64,000 nt of DNA from Pseudomonas sp. PA15(2017) (GTDB lineage: Bacteria; Pseudomonadota; Gammaproteobacteria; Pseudomonadales; Pseudomonadaceae): the NCBI RefSeq assembly GCF_001945395.1, contig NZ_MSXV01000059.1:37748-101747 (forward strand), given 5' to 3'. Positions within the stretch are counted from its first letter, which is position 1. Every line of letters starts with the position of its first letter. Shown piece after piece: positions 23,940 through 32,860 of this stretch. A program made the translations under genes and the position numbers. A model generated the notes under the pieces. It was given only the letters and a program-made list of their open reading frames with translations, had not been told where the DNA came from and made no database searches.

Positions 23940-26900
23940 ACCTGCCCGAGTACGCCGAGCTGCACTGCCTGTCGAACTTCAGTTTCCAGCGCGGTGCCTC
24001 CAGCGCCGCCGAACTGTTCGAGCGCGCCAAGCTGCTCGGCTATCGCGCCCTGGCGATCACCGACGAATGCACCCTGGCCGGCATCGTGCGTGCCTGGCAG
24101 GCCGCCAAGGAGCAGGGTGTGAAGCTGATCGTCGGCAGCGAGCTGCGCCTGCACGGCGGTGCCCGGCTGATCGTGCTGGTCGAGAACCTCGCCGGTTACC
24201 AGCGCCTGTGTGCGCTGATCACTCGTGCTCGGCGGCGTGCGGAAAAGGGCCGCTACATTTTGCTCGACGAAGACCTGCCCGAAGCACCGGATGGGCTGCT
24301 GGCCATCTGGCTGCCCACCGCGAGCGACGACGCCATGGCCAGCGCCTGGCTGCGCGAGCGCTTTGCCGAGCGCCTGTGGTTGGGCGTGGAGCTGCACCGT
24401 GGCGCCGACGATGCAGCGCTGTTGCAGCATGGCCTGGGCCTGGCCCGGCAACTGAGCATCCCTGCCGTGGCCTGTGGCGACGTGCACATGCATGCCCGTG
24501 GCCGCCGCGCCCTGCAGGATTGCATGACGGCCATCCACCACCACCTGCCCGTGGCCGAGGCCGGCGCCTATCTGTTCGCCAATGGTGAGCGCCACCTGCG
24601 CCGCCGCGAGGAACTGGCCGAGCTGTATCCGCCCGAATTAATCGCCCAAACCCTGGCCATCGCCGAGCGCTGCCGGTTCGATCTCGATGAACTCAAGTAT
24701 CAGTATCCCCACGAGCTGGTGCCGGCCGGCCATGACGCCAGCTCCTGGCTGCGCCATCTGGTCGAGGACGGCATCCGCTGGCGCTGGGGCGATGGCATCA
24801 CTGACAAGGCGCGGGCGCAGATCGAAAGGGAGCTCGCGCTGATCAGCGAGCTGGGTTACGAAAGCTATTTTCTGACCGTGCACGATATCGTGCGCTTCGC
24901 CCGCGAGCAGTCGATTCTCTGCCAGGGGCGTGGCTCGGCGGCCAACTCGTCGGTGTGCTTCGCACTGGGCATCACCGAACTGAACCCGATGGCCAAGGGC
25001 AGCCGCCTGCTGTTCGAGCGTTTCCTGTCCCGCGAGCGCAACGAGCCGCCGGACATCGATGTGGATTTCGAGCACGACCGCCGCGAGGAAGTCATCCAGT
25101 ACGTGTTTCGCCGTTATGGCCGCGAGCGCGCGGCGCTGACCGCGGTGGTCAGCACCTACCACGGCGCCGGGGCGATCCGCGACGTGGCCAAGGCCCTGGG
25201 CTTGCCCCCCGATCAGATCAACGCCCTGGCCAGTTGCTGCGGCCGCTGGAGCGACCGCATTCCCGATGCCGAACGCCTGCGCGAAGCCGGTTTCGACCCG
25301 CAGAGCAAGGTGCTGCACCGGGTGCTGGTACTGGCTGGCGAGCTGATCGGCTTTCCCCGTCACCTGTCCCAGCACCCCGGCGGCTTCGTGATTTCCGAGA
25401 CGCCACTCGACACCCTGGTGCCGGTGGAAAACGCCAGCATGGCCGAACGCACCGTGATCCAATGGGACAAGGACGATCTCGACGCCGTCGGCCTGCTCAA
25501 GGTCGACGTACTGGCCCTCGGCATGCTCAGCGCCCTGCGCCGCTGCTTCGACCTGTTGGCCGTCTACCGCAACAAACGCTGGACGCTGGCCAGCCTGCCG
25601 GTCGAGGACACCGCCACCTACGAGATGATCAGCCGCGCCGACACCCTGGGCGTGTTCCAGATCGAATCCCGCGCGCAGATGGCCATGCTGCCGCGCCTGC
25701 GGCCGAAGACCTTCTACGACCTGGTGATTCAGGTCGCCATCGTGCGGCCGGGGCCGATCCAGGGCGATATGGTGCACCCCTATCTGCGCCGCCGCACTGG
25801 CGAAGAAAAGGTCACCTACCCCTCCGAGGAATTGCAGCCAGTGTTCGAGCGCACCCTGGGCGTGCCGCTGTTCCAGGAGCAGGTGATGGAACTGGCGATC
25901 ATCGCCGCCGATTACTCACCCGGCGAGGCGGACGAACTGCGCCGCGCCATGGCCGCCTGGAAGCGTCATGGCGGCCTGGAGCCGCACCGCGAGCGGCTGA
26001 CCAGGCGCATGCTCGAGAAGAACTACCCGATCGAATACATCAACCGCATCTTCGAGCAGATCAAGGGCTTCGGCAGCTACGGTTTTCCCGAGTCCCACGC
26101 TTCCAGCTTCGCCCTGCTCACCTACGCCAGTTGCTGGCTCAAGTGTCACGAGCCGGCGGCCTTCGCCTGCGCGCTGATCAATAGCTGGCCGATGGGGTTC
26201 TACAACCCCGACCAGGTGCTGCAGGACGTACGCCGCCATGGCCTGCGCATCCACCCGGTGGACGTGCGCTACAGCGCCTGGGAATGCACCCTGGAAGACA
26301 TCGGCAAGCCGCAGCCGGCCATCCGCCTGGGACTGTGCCTGGTCAAGGGGTTTCGCGAGGACGCGGCGCAGCGTATCGCCGCCGCCCGCGAGCTGGCCGC
26401 ATTCAGCGATATCGCCGATCTGTGCCAGCGCGCCCGCCTGGATAACAACGCCCGCGCGCGCCTGGCCGACGCGGGCGCCTTGCAGGCCCTGGTCGGCCAT
26501 CGCCACCAGGCACGCTGGGCCATCGCCGGGGTGGAACCGCAGTTGCCGCTGTTCGCCAGCCTGCCCGCCCAGCAGGAAGCCGCCATCAGCCTGCCACGCC
26601 CCAGCGTCGGCGAGAACCTGCTGACCGACTACGCGACCCTGGGCACCACCCTCGGCCCGCATCCGCTGGCGCTGCTGCGCGGCAAACTCCGGGCCGCCCG
26701 CTGCCGCAGCCGGCGCGAACTGGAGCGCGTGGAGCCCGGCAGGATGGTCAGCGTGGCCGGCCTGGTGATCGGCCGCCAGCGCCCGCAAACCGCCAGCGGC
26801 GTGACCTTCGTTACTCTGGAGGACGAGTTCGGCATGATCAACGTGCTGGTGCGCCTGGAACTGGCCGAGCGCCAGCGCAAGACGCTGCTGCAATCGCGCC

Positions 26901-27022
26901 TGCTACGCATCGACGGCCATCTGGAAGCCGCCAACGGCGTGCAACACGTGATCGCCGGACGGCTGGTCGACCTGACCGACTGGCTAGTGGGGCTGGATGT
27001 GCGCAGCCGGGATTTTCATTGA
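23936..27022 (+). CDS. dnaE2: Error-prone DNA polymerase DnaE2 (ImuC)
   Basis: A 1028-aa C-family DNA polymerase. The PHP domain occupies the N-terminus (YAELHCLSNFSFQRGASS). The catalytic palm shows CQGRGSAANSSVCFALGIT and PPDIDVDFEHDRREEVIQYVF, with two Asp in DIDVDF. A helix-hairpin-helix region and an OB fold (MVSVAGLVIGRQRP) follow. It performs damage-induced mutagenic synthesis with ImuB. The ATG at 23936 overlaps the imuB stop; the longer upstream frame is inside imuB. Confidence 0.95.
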   Translation: MNLPEYAELHCLSNFSFQRGASSAAELFERAKLLGYRALAITDECTLAGIVRAWQAAKEQGVKLIVGSELRLHGGARLIVLVENLAGYQRLCALITRARRRAEKGRYILLDEDLPEAPDGLLAIWLPTASDDAMASAWLRERFAERLWLGVELHRGADDAALLQHGLGLARQLSIPAVACGDVHMHARGRRALQDCMTAIHHHLPVAEAGAYLFANGERHLRRREELAELYPPELIAQTLAIAERCRFDLDELKYQYPHELVPAGHDASSWLRHLVEDGIRWRWGDGITDKARAQIERELALISELGYESYFLTVHDIVRFAREQSILCQGRGSAANSSVCFALGITELNPMAKGSRLLFERFLSRERNEPPDIDVDFEHDRREEVIQYVFRRYGRERAALTAVVSTYHGAGAIRDVAKALGLPPDQINALASCCGRWSDRIPDAERLREAGFDPQSKVLHRVLVLAGELIGFPRHLSQHPGGFVISETPLDTLVPVENASMAERTVIQWDKDDLDAVGLLKVDVLALGMLSALRRCFDLLAVYRNKRWTLASLPVEDTATYEMISRADTLGVFQIESRAQMAMLPRLRPKTFYDLVIQVAIVRPGPIQGDMVHPYLRRRTGEEKVTYPSEELQPVFERTLGVPLFQEQVMELAIIAADYSPGEADELRRAMAAWKRHGGLEPHRERLTRRMLEKNYPIEYINRIFEQIKGFGSYGFPESHASSFALLTYASCWLKCHEPAAFACALINSWPMGFYNPDQVLQDVRRHGLRIHPVDVRYSAWECTLEDIGKPQPAIRLGLCLVKGFREDAAQRIAAARELAAFSDIADLCQRARLDNNARARLADAGALQALVGHRHQARWAIAGVEPQLPLFASLPAQQEAAISLPRPSVGENLLTDYATLGTTLGPHPLALLRGKLRAARCRSRRELERVEPGRMVSVAGLVIGRQRPQTASGVTFVTLEDEFGMINVLVRLELAERQRKTLLQSRLLRIDGHLEAANGVQHVIAGRLVDLTDWLVGLDVRSRDFH

Positions 27023-27046
27023 GGCGAGGATGCAGCGCTCAGCAGC

Positions 27047-27499
27047 TGTGGTTTGGCTAGGGTTTTGATGCCCCCACCGGTATGGGGCTGATCCCTTCTT
27101 TTGTGGGAGGGCGCCATGCGCCCGATTTGATAGACGCGGGCGCAGATACCCAGTGCATGCCCATGAGCTTTTCGCGCGCATGGCGCGCTCCCACGTATGT
27201 GGTTTGGCTACGTTTTGATGGGGCCCCACCGGTATGGGATTGATCCCGTCTTTTGTGGGAGGGCGCCATGCGCCCGATTCGATAGACGCGAGCGCAGATG
27301 CCCAGTGCATGCCCGTGAGCTTTTCGCGCGCATGACGCGCTCCCACGTATGTGGTTTGGCTACGTTTTGATGGGGCCCACCGGTATGGGATTGATCCCGT
27401 CTTTTGTGGGAGGGCGCCATGCGCCCGATTCGATAGACGCGAGCGCAGATGCCCAGTGCATGCCCGTGAGCTTTTCGCGCGCATGGCGCGCTCCCACAG
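27047..27499. repeat. Three tandem ~151-bp REP/BIME units
   Basis: Units start at 27047, 27198 and 27350, 151-152 bp apart, with very high identity. Each holds GTGGGAGGGCGCCATGCGC and, about 70 bp later, its near inverse GCGCATGGCGCGCTCCCAC, so each unit is a pair of inverted REP palindromes. They separate convergent dnaE2 and elaA and could end transcription or bind gyrase. Confidence 0.85.
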
Positions 27500-27527
27500 G
27501 GTGCGGTTAGGGCCGTAGAACCGTTGC

Positions 27528-27638
27528 TTAAAGCGCCCGGCGCATACCGATATGGGGAATATCGTCTTCCAGGTATTCATCGGTAGCCGCCACGAAACCA
27601 TAGCGGCCGTAATAACCCTGCAGGTGCGCCTGGGCGGA
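27528..27638 (-). pseudogene. Duplicated 3' fragment of the elaA GNAT gene
   Basis: These 111 bp copy 27884-27994, the last ~36 codons of elaA including the stop (QGYYGRYGFVAATDEYLED is the same in both). Similarity continues past the stop into the REP-containing flank, so a ~356-bp block was duplicated. The fragment has no start and should not make a functional enzyme. Confidence 0.85.
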
Positions 27639-27699
27639 AAGATCCAGTGCATACCCATGAGCTGTGACACGCATGGACCAGGCGTCCCCGCGCGCTCCC

Positions 27700-27860
27700 A
27701 CGGGTGTAGTTTGGCTAAGGTCTTCATGGCCCCCACCAGTATGGGGTTGATCCTGTCTTTTGTGGGAGGGCGCCATGCGCCCGATTCGATAGACGCGAGC
27801 GCAGATGCCCAGTGCATGCCCGTGAGCTTTTCGCGCGTATGGCGCGCTCCCACAGGGTGC
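27700..27860. repeat. Further REP/BIME unit next to elaA
   Basis: A fourth REP pair of the same design as 27047-27499 (TGTGGGAGGGCGCCATGCGC at about 27760, inverse arm ending near 27853). It lies between the duplicated elaA fragment and elaA itself. Confidence 0.8.
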
Positions 27861-27883
27861 GGTTAGTGCTGCAGAATCGCTGA

Positions 27884-28339
27884 TTACAGCACCCGGCGCA
27901 TACCGATATGCGGGATATCGTCTTCCAGGTATTCATCGGTAGCCGCCACGAAACCATAGCGGCCGTAATACCCCTGCAAATGCGCCTGGGCGGACATGTA
28001 CACGGGCAACCCCGGCCAGCGCAGGCCGCAGGCCAGCAGCGCCTGCTCCATCATGCCATGGCCGAGCCCGGTGCCCCGCGCGCTGGCCGCCGTCACCACG
28101 CGGCCGATCACCACTTCGCCGTCGTTGAGCGCCGGGTCGAGCAGGCGCAGGTAAGCCACCAGTTCGTCACCGCGCCAGCCCAGCAGGTGGCAGGTATCGC
28201 CTTCGAGGTCGCGGCCATCGACTTCCAGATACGGGCAGTTTTGCTCGACCACGAATACCTGGGTACGCAGCGCGAGGGCGGCGTACAGCTCGGTTTTGGT
28301 CAGTTCGGTGTGGTGTTTGCAGTGCCAGGTGACGGACAT
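27884..28339 (-). CDS. elaA: ElaA-type GNAT N-acetyltransferase
   Basis: A 151-aa GNAT protein. The start MSVTWHCKHHTELTKTELYAALALRTQVFVVEQ and the acetyl-CoA-binding loop GRVVTAASARGTGLGHGMMEQAL match the ElaA subfamily. The C-terminus is YYGRYGFVAATDEYLEDDIPHIGM. The substrate is unknown. ATG at 28339 is chosen; the longer frame to 28405 has no family features. A copy of its 3' end lies in the repeat block downstream. Confidence 0.9.
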   Translation of the reverse strand: MSVTWHCKHHTELTKTELYAALALRTQVFVVEQNCPYLEVDGRDLEGDTCHLLGWRGDELVAYLRLLDPALNDGEVVIGRVVTAASARGTGLGHGMMEQALLACGLRWPGLPVYMSAQAHLQGYYGRYGFVAATDEYLEDDIPHIGMRRVL

Positions 28340-28418
28340 GATCGACTCGCGGCTGGAGGTTCGGAAATAGCCAGCGACTCTACCCGCTTCGCCCCCTTTC
28401 GTCATGGGCAGCGCCGTT

Positions 28419-28844
28419 CTACTTTTCGATCACCTGCCCGCGCAGGGCCGCCAGGCGCGAGAGCAAGCGGTTCTGCACGGGCGTCGGCACGCCTTGGCTG
28501 TCCATCGAGGCCTGCAGATTCTCGACCAGCGCATTGAAGTGGCTGGGCGACAGGTTCTGACCCTTGTGGCTTTCCTGCAGGGAGTCGCCGGTGTACACGC
28601 AGGGCCCGCCGGCGATCACGCAGAACTTGTCGACCAGCTTGTCACGCAGCCCGGCGATATCGACCTTGGCAAAGAAATGCACAATGCGCGGGTCGCCTGC
28701 CACGTTGATCAGCATGCCCTCGACGATACGGGTGATGCCGGGCTTCTCGCCCAGATCGCGGTACAGGCTGTCATCCTTGGCAGGCTGCTGTGCGCAACCG
28801 ATCAACACCAGCGCCAGCAGCGCGACGCACAGAGAACGCAGCAT
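28419..28844 (-). CDS. Lipoprotein group-I truncated hemoglobin
   Basis: A 141-aa protein with a lipoprotein signal (lipobox LIGC, Cys17) followed by a truncated globin: LYRDLGEKPGITRIVEGML, RIVHFFAKVD, DKLVDKFCVIAGGPCVYTG, and ESHKGQNLSPSHFNALVENL, in which His93 is the likely proximal heme ligand. Truncated globins are usually cytoplasmic, so a lipid-anchored, exported version is notable. It would sit in the periplasm and could bind O2, NO or serve redox chemistry. It is last in a four-gene run, 2 nt after the DUF3034 gene. Confidence 0.87.
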   Translation of the reverse strand: MLRSLCVALLALVLIGCAQQPAKDDSLYRDLGEKPGITRIVEGMLINVAGDPRIVHFFAKVDIAGLRDKLVDKFCVIAGGPCVYTGDSLQESHKGQNLSPSHFNALVENLQASMDSQGVPTPVQNRLLSRLAALRGQVIEK

Positions 28845-28846
28845 GC

Positions 28847-29707
28847 TCAGAAACTCCCCTGCACGGACAGGTAGGCGCCGTTCTGGTTATCCAGCGTGGC
28901 GATCTCGCCGAGGCGCGCATAGGCCAGCACGATGGCCAGGTGCTTGTTGGGGAAGTAACCGACGAACAGGTCGGCCCAGTCGCTTTCGCCAGCGAAGTTG
29001 AGATTGTCCGGCTTTTCCCGGTACTCCACGCCCACCGCCCACTGGCGGTTGAGCAGCACCGCCAGCGAACCTTCCTTGAGCACCGAGCGACGGTCGCGGC
29101 GATCACCGCCAAAGCCCAACAGCCCCAGCTCGTTGGCGCGGCTGTAGCGCACGCCGCCATTGAGCAGCAGGTTGTAGCCAAAGGCGCCACCGAGGATCAG
29201 CCGGCTGGCGGTCAGGTAGCCTTCGGTGTCCTCGTCGCGCTGGGCGCCGACCAGGCTGGGGATGAGAAAGTCCTTCTGGCGTTTGTGCTGGATGCCCAGG
29301 GACACCTGGGGCAACTGGTCGTAGATGAGGTCGCCGAACAGGCGCACCTTGATGCCGAAGATATCCTGGCTGAGGCTGTTTTCCGGCAGGCTCAGGTTGC
29401 GAGCCAGGTTGCCCAGGTCAAAGCGCTGGCGCGCGTAGGACAGCTCGATGCGATTGTCGTAAGCGACGGCCATGCCGGCGACATCCAGACGGTAGTCGCC
29501 GGTTTCCACACGGGTGGCGAACACGTCGGCGCCCCACTCGCCCCTCTCACCGTAGCCAGCCAGCACCGCCCACGGCGTGATGCCCCCGCCAGCAGCGCCT
29601 TCCAGGCTGCTGGCGCCACCGGTGGCAAGCAGACGGCCTTCGCTGGCCAGAGCCGCCGAGGTGAACATGCCCAACAGGAGGGCGCCGGTCAGTTGAGATA
29701 GCCACAT
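28847..29707 (-). CDS. DUF3034 family outer-membrane-like protein
   Basis: A 286-aa protein with a signal peptide (WLSQLTGALLLGMFTSAALA) and a mature part rich in alternating strands and aromatic girdle residues, ending in Phe (LSVQGSF), as in beta-barrel proteins. I assign DUF3034 from the layout GGASSLEGAAGGGITPWAVLAGYG. Function is unknown. It lies between the EAL sensor gene and the globin lipoprotein gene with 2-nt gaps, so it is probably cotranscribed. Confidence 0.75.
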   Translation of the reverse strand: MWLSQLTGALLLGMFTSAALASEGRLLATGGASSLEGAAGGGITPWAVLAGYGERGEWGADVFATRVETGDYRLDVAGMAVAYDNRIELSYARQRFDLGNLARNLSLPENSLSQDIFGIKVRLFGDLIYDQLPQVSLGIQHKRQKDFLIPSLVGAQRDEDTEGYLTASRLILGGAFGYNLLLNGGVRYSRANELGLLGFGGDRRDRRSVLKEGSLAVLLNRQWAVGVEYREKPDNLNFAGESDWADLFVGYFPNKHLAIVLAYARLGEIATLDNQNGAYLSVQGSF

Positions 29708-29709
29708 GG

Positions 29710-32016
29710 TCAGTACACCAGAGAAACGGGAGAAGTCAACGGCCGCTGCATCCAGGTTTCGAACGCTTGCGCCGCCAATGGTCGGCTGATCAGGTAGCCC
29801 TGCACGCTGTCGCACTGCCAACGGTCGAGCAGATCCAGGCTGCGCTGCAGCTCGACGCCCTCGGCCACTACCTTGAGCCCCAGGCTGTGACTCATCTCGA
29901 TGGTCGAGCGGACGATCACCGCGTCTTCGCTGGTGTCGTCCAGTTCGCGAATGAACGACTGGTCGATCTTCAATTCCTGCACCGGCATGCGCTTGAGCTG
30001 CGCCAGTGAAGAGTAGCCGGTGCCGAAGTCGTCCACCGACAGGCCGATTCCTTTTTCACGCAGCCCGTGCAACACCTGCAAGGCCGCCGCCGGATTGAGC
30101 ATGACGCCGCTCTCGGTGATCTCGAAGATCAGCTGGGCAGCCGGAACCTGGTAATGGGCCAGCAGCCGACCGACACGGGCGGGCAGTTCGGTATCGATCA
30201 GGTCGTCGGTGGAGATGTTCAGCGACAGTTGCACCACCAGCCCGCGCTGACGCCACTCCTGCAGTTGTCGCACGCCCTCCTCGATCACCCAGGCAGTCAG
30301 GGTCTGGATGCTGCCGGTGCGCTCGGCCAGCGGGATGAACTCCCCCGGTGACACCATGCCGAACTGCGGATGCTGCCAGCGCAGCAAGCCCTCGGCCTGG
30401 ATGCGCGCCGGGTTGCGTACGTCCAGCTTGGGTTGATAGTGCAGCAGCAGCTCCTCGCGCTGGGCAGCGCGGCGCAAGTCGCGGATCAGTTGCACCTGGC
30501 GTTGCAGGGCAACGTCGCGGCCGCTTTCGTACACCTGAATGCGCCCTGCCAGGTGGCCGGCGTCCTGCATGGCGATGCCGGCCCGGCGCAACAACTCTTC
30601 CGGGGTCGCACCATCGTTGGGGTAGCCGGCTATGCCGATTCGACAGTCCAGGGCAATGTCCACACTATCGATGCGAAAGGGCTTCATGGACAGCTGCTGC
30701 ACACGGTCGGCGGTGGCCACCGCACTGTCGACATCGACGCCATCGAGTAGCAACACGAATTCATCGCCGTGCAGGCGCGCCAAGCTGTCGGACGGGCGTA
30801 ATGCCACCTGCAGACGGTTGGCCAGTTGCTGCATGACACGGTCGCCACCGCCCGCTTCGCAGCTCTCCGTGATCGTGCGGAAGTTGCCGATGCCCAGGTA
30901 CAGCAAGGCGATGTGCCGCTCGGCCATGATCGCGCTGCTCAGGCGCTCGAGTGCCAGGTTGCGATTGGGCAGGCCGGTCAGCGGGTCGTGCAGGGCATTG
31001 TGGGCCAACTGCCGCTCACGCTCGGCGATGCCGTGCTGCATGCTCTGAAAGGCCTTCGCCAGGCTGCCAAGCTCATCCGAGCGGTCGAGTGCCAAGGGCA
31101 CTTCGTAGTCGCCCTGGCCAATACGCTCTGCCGCACCGGCCAGGCGACGGATCGGCTGCGACAGGCTGCGCGCCAATAACAGCGCCCCCAGAAGCGATGC
31201 CAGCAGGGCCGCCATGGCGATCAACAGGATCTTCTTGTTGAGCGCCGCCACCGAGCCTTTGGCCTGTTCGAGGGAACGCTGTAACAGCGCCTGCACCCTG
31301 AAGCCATCACCGCTGGCGAGCACCAGGCGTTGTACCAAGAAGGGTTCACCGCCATGCATGACCTCGCCGCTGTCACCGTCGAAGACGATCATCGGCATGT
31401 CGTGCAGCGTGCTTACACGCACGTCGGGCTGCCCGTCCATGCTGCCGGTGATGGTCAATTCCAGGTGGGTCAGCTGATTCAGCTCACTGGCCAAGCCCTC
31501 GTCGATGGCGAACCCGGTCACCAGCCGCGCAATCGGCACCGGCGCGTTGACGGTGGCCTGTACCAGCAGATAGATGCGGCCATCGACCGGCATGAGCAGG
31601 CTTTGCCCTTGCTGACTCAATTGCGCGTTGATCTGCTCGGCCCTCGGCCCGGACATCGGCGTGAGGGTGCTGGCGCTGAGCCTGCCGTCCATGTCGAACA
31701 TCATCACCACGCCGGCGTTGATTCGCGCACCATGGTTGAACAAGGCCGAGCGGATGGTCGCCTCGTCGCCACTGGCTACCGCCTCACGAAAACCGAAATC
31801 GCTGGTCAGTACCTGCACCGCATCGCGCAATTGCCGGGCATGTACGTCGAGCAGCTGGCCGAACACACCGGTACCGACGTCGAGCTGCTCGCGCGCCTGG
31901 GTGCGTATCGAGGCGGTGGTAGCCGCCTGCACGGCGAAGTACAGCGCACCGACCACTACCAGCAACAGCAGGATCAGCACACTGGCGATGCGCGCCTGGA
32001 AACTAGTGCGAACCAT
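29710..32016 (-). CDS. Membrane sensor with CACHE, HAMP, degenerate GGDEF and EAL domains
   Basis: A 768-aa protein. A membrane helix (~10-32) and a periplasmic sensing domain of ~230 residues are followed by a second helix (ILLIAMAALLASLLGALLLARSL), HAMP (RRLAGAAERIGQGDYEVPL), GGDEF and EAL. The GGDEF motif reads RLHGDEF, so the first Gly is His and cyclase activity is doubtful. EAL is EGLLRW with DDFGTGYSSLAQLKRMPVQELKID, consistent with an active c-di-GMP phosphodiesterase. The start overlaps the cupredoxin-like gene, so it likely responds to a periplasmic signal handled by its neighbours. Confidence 0.88.
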   Translation of the reverse strand: MVRTSFQARIASVLILLLLVVVGALYFAVQAATTASIRTQAREQLDVGTGVFGQLLDVHARQLRDAVQVLTSDFGFREAVASGDEATIRSALFNHGARINAGVVMMFDMDGRLSASTLTPMSGPRAEQINAQLSQQGQSLLMPVDGRIYLLVQATVNAPVPIARLVTGFAIDEGLASELNQLTHLELTITGSMDGQPDVRVSTLHDMPMIVFDGDSGEVMHGGEPFLVQRLVLASGDGFRVQALLQRSLEQAKGSVAALNKKILLIAMAALLASLLGALLLARSLSQPIRRLAGAAERIGQGDYEVPLALDRSDELGSLAKAFQSMQHGIAERERQLAHNALHDPLTGLPNRNLALERLSSAIMAERHIALLYLGIGNFRTITESCEAGGGDRVMQQLANRLQVALRPSDSLARLHGDEFVLLLDGVDVDSAVATADRVQQLSMKPFRIDSVDIALDCRIGIAGYPNDGATPEELLRRAGIAMQDAGHLAGRIQVYESGRDVALQRQVQLIRDLRRAAQREELLLHYQPKLDVRNPARIQAEGLLRWQHPQFGMVSPGEFIPLAERTGSIQTLTAWVIEEGVRQLQEWRQRGLVVQLSLNISTDDLIDTELPARVGRLLAHYQVPAAQLIFEITESGVMLNPAAALQVLHGLREKGIGLSVDDFGTGYSSLAQLKRMPVQELKIDQSFIRELDDTSEDAVIVRSTIEMSHSLGLKVVAEGVELQRSLDLLDRWQCDSVQGYLISRPLAAQAFETWMQRPLTSPVSLVY

Positions 32017-32683
32017 GTTCCACGGCTTTCTTGAAGGCATCACCGAAGGCGCTGGGCGGCGCGCCCGGCGGCTCGGCTTCAGCGGAGGCCTCGACCGGCA
32101 GGGCGAAACGCCGCTGCGCCGCGCTGCCCTCGACCTTGACCGCTTCGCCCTGCTGCGGCTGCATGTCCGGCAGCGCCGAATGCCACAGGGTCACCCGATA
32201 ATCACCAGTCGGCAGGTTGTCGAAACTGACCTTGCCCTGAGCGTCGCTGACGGCGAACCAGGGATCATCGGTGACGTAAACGTAGCCCACCATCCAGTCG
32301 TGGATGTTGCAGCCCAGCACCACCAGGCCCGGTTTGTCGAACACCACCGGTGCGCTGGGCGTGCCTTGGTAAAGGCGCAGCTCGAAGCGCTTGGCCGGCG
32401 AGAACGAGTAGACCTGATGGCGGATGTCGTCACGGTTCGGAAAGGTCACCGCCGTGCCGGTGCGCACGGCCAGCACGCTTGGCACGAAGCGCATCTCCTG
32501 CTGGTCCATCACCGCCTTGCCGGGCGCCGCTGCGCCAGTGGCCGGGCCCTGCAGCGTCACCACGGCATTGGCCAGCGGCGCGCCCTTGGCGTCCACCACG
32601 TCCCCCTGCAGGCTGGCCGCCTCGGCGATGCCCAGCGCGCCGATCAGGTACAGAGGTGCAGCGAGAATCAAACGTTTGGTCAT
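32003..32683 (-). CDS. Periplasmic cupredoxin-like (methylamine utilization-type) protein
   Basis: A 226-aa protein with a signal peptide (RLILAAPLYLIGALGIAEAA). A cupredoxin-like domain has VTFPNRDDIRHQVYSFS and LGCNIHDWMVGYVYV, supplying the His, Cys, His and Met expected of a type I copper site. A CNA-like strand region (GKVSFDNLPTGDYRVTLWH) follows. Such proteins are often annotated methylamine utilization proteins, but no mau genes are present. It is first in the four-gene cluster and overlaps the sensor gene by 14 bp. Confidence 0.82.
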   Translation of the reverse strand: MTKRLILAAPLYLIGALGIAEAASLQGDVVDAKGAPLANAVVTLQGPATGAAAPGKAVMDQQEMRFVPSVLAVRTGTAVTFPNRDDIRHQVYSFSPAKRFELRLYQGTPSAPVVFDKPGLVVLGCNIHDWMVGYVYVTDDPWFAVSDAQGKVSFDNLPTGDYRVTLWHSALPDMQPQQGEAVKVEGSAAQRRFALPVEASAEAEPPGAPPSAFGDAFKKAVEHGSH

Positions 32684-32860
32684 AAGTGCTCGTCAAGGGC
32701 CGCTCAGCCCTGCCGCGAGGCCACATGGGCCTCTTCGCTGATCAGGAGGGTGTGCGGGAAAGATTAGCTGCCCTATGGGATAAGTTCGAGCTTTTGTGAC
32801 GACAAAATAAGGCAAAACGCCACTATCGGACGAAAAGCCTTCGAAACCAGCCCTTGAACG

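Noticed and set aside
27047..27499. Tandem repeats considered as a CRISPR array
   Set aside because: Units are 151 bp with no unique spacers; they are inverted REP pairs.
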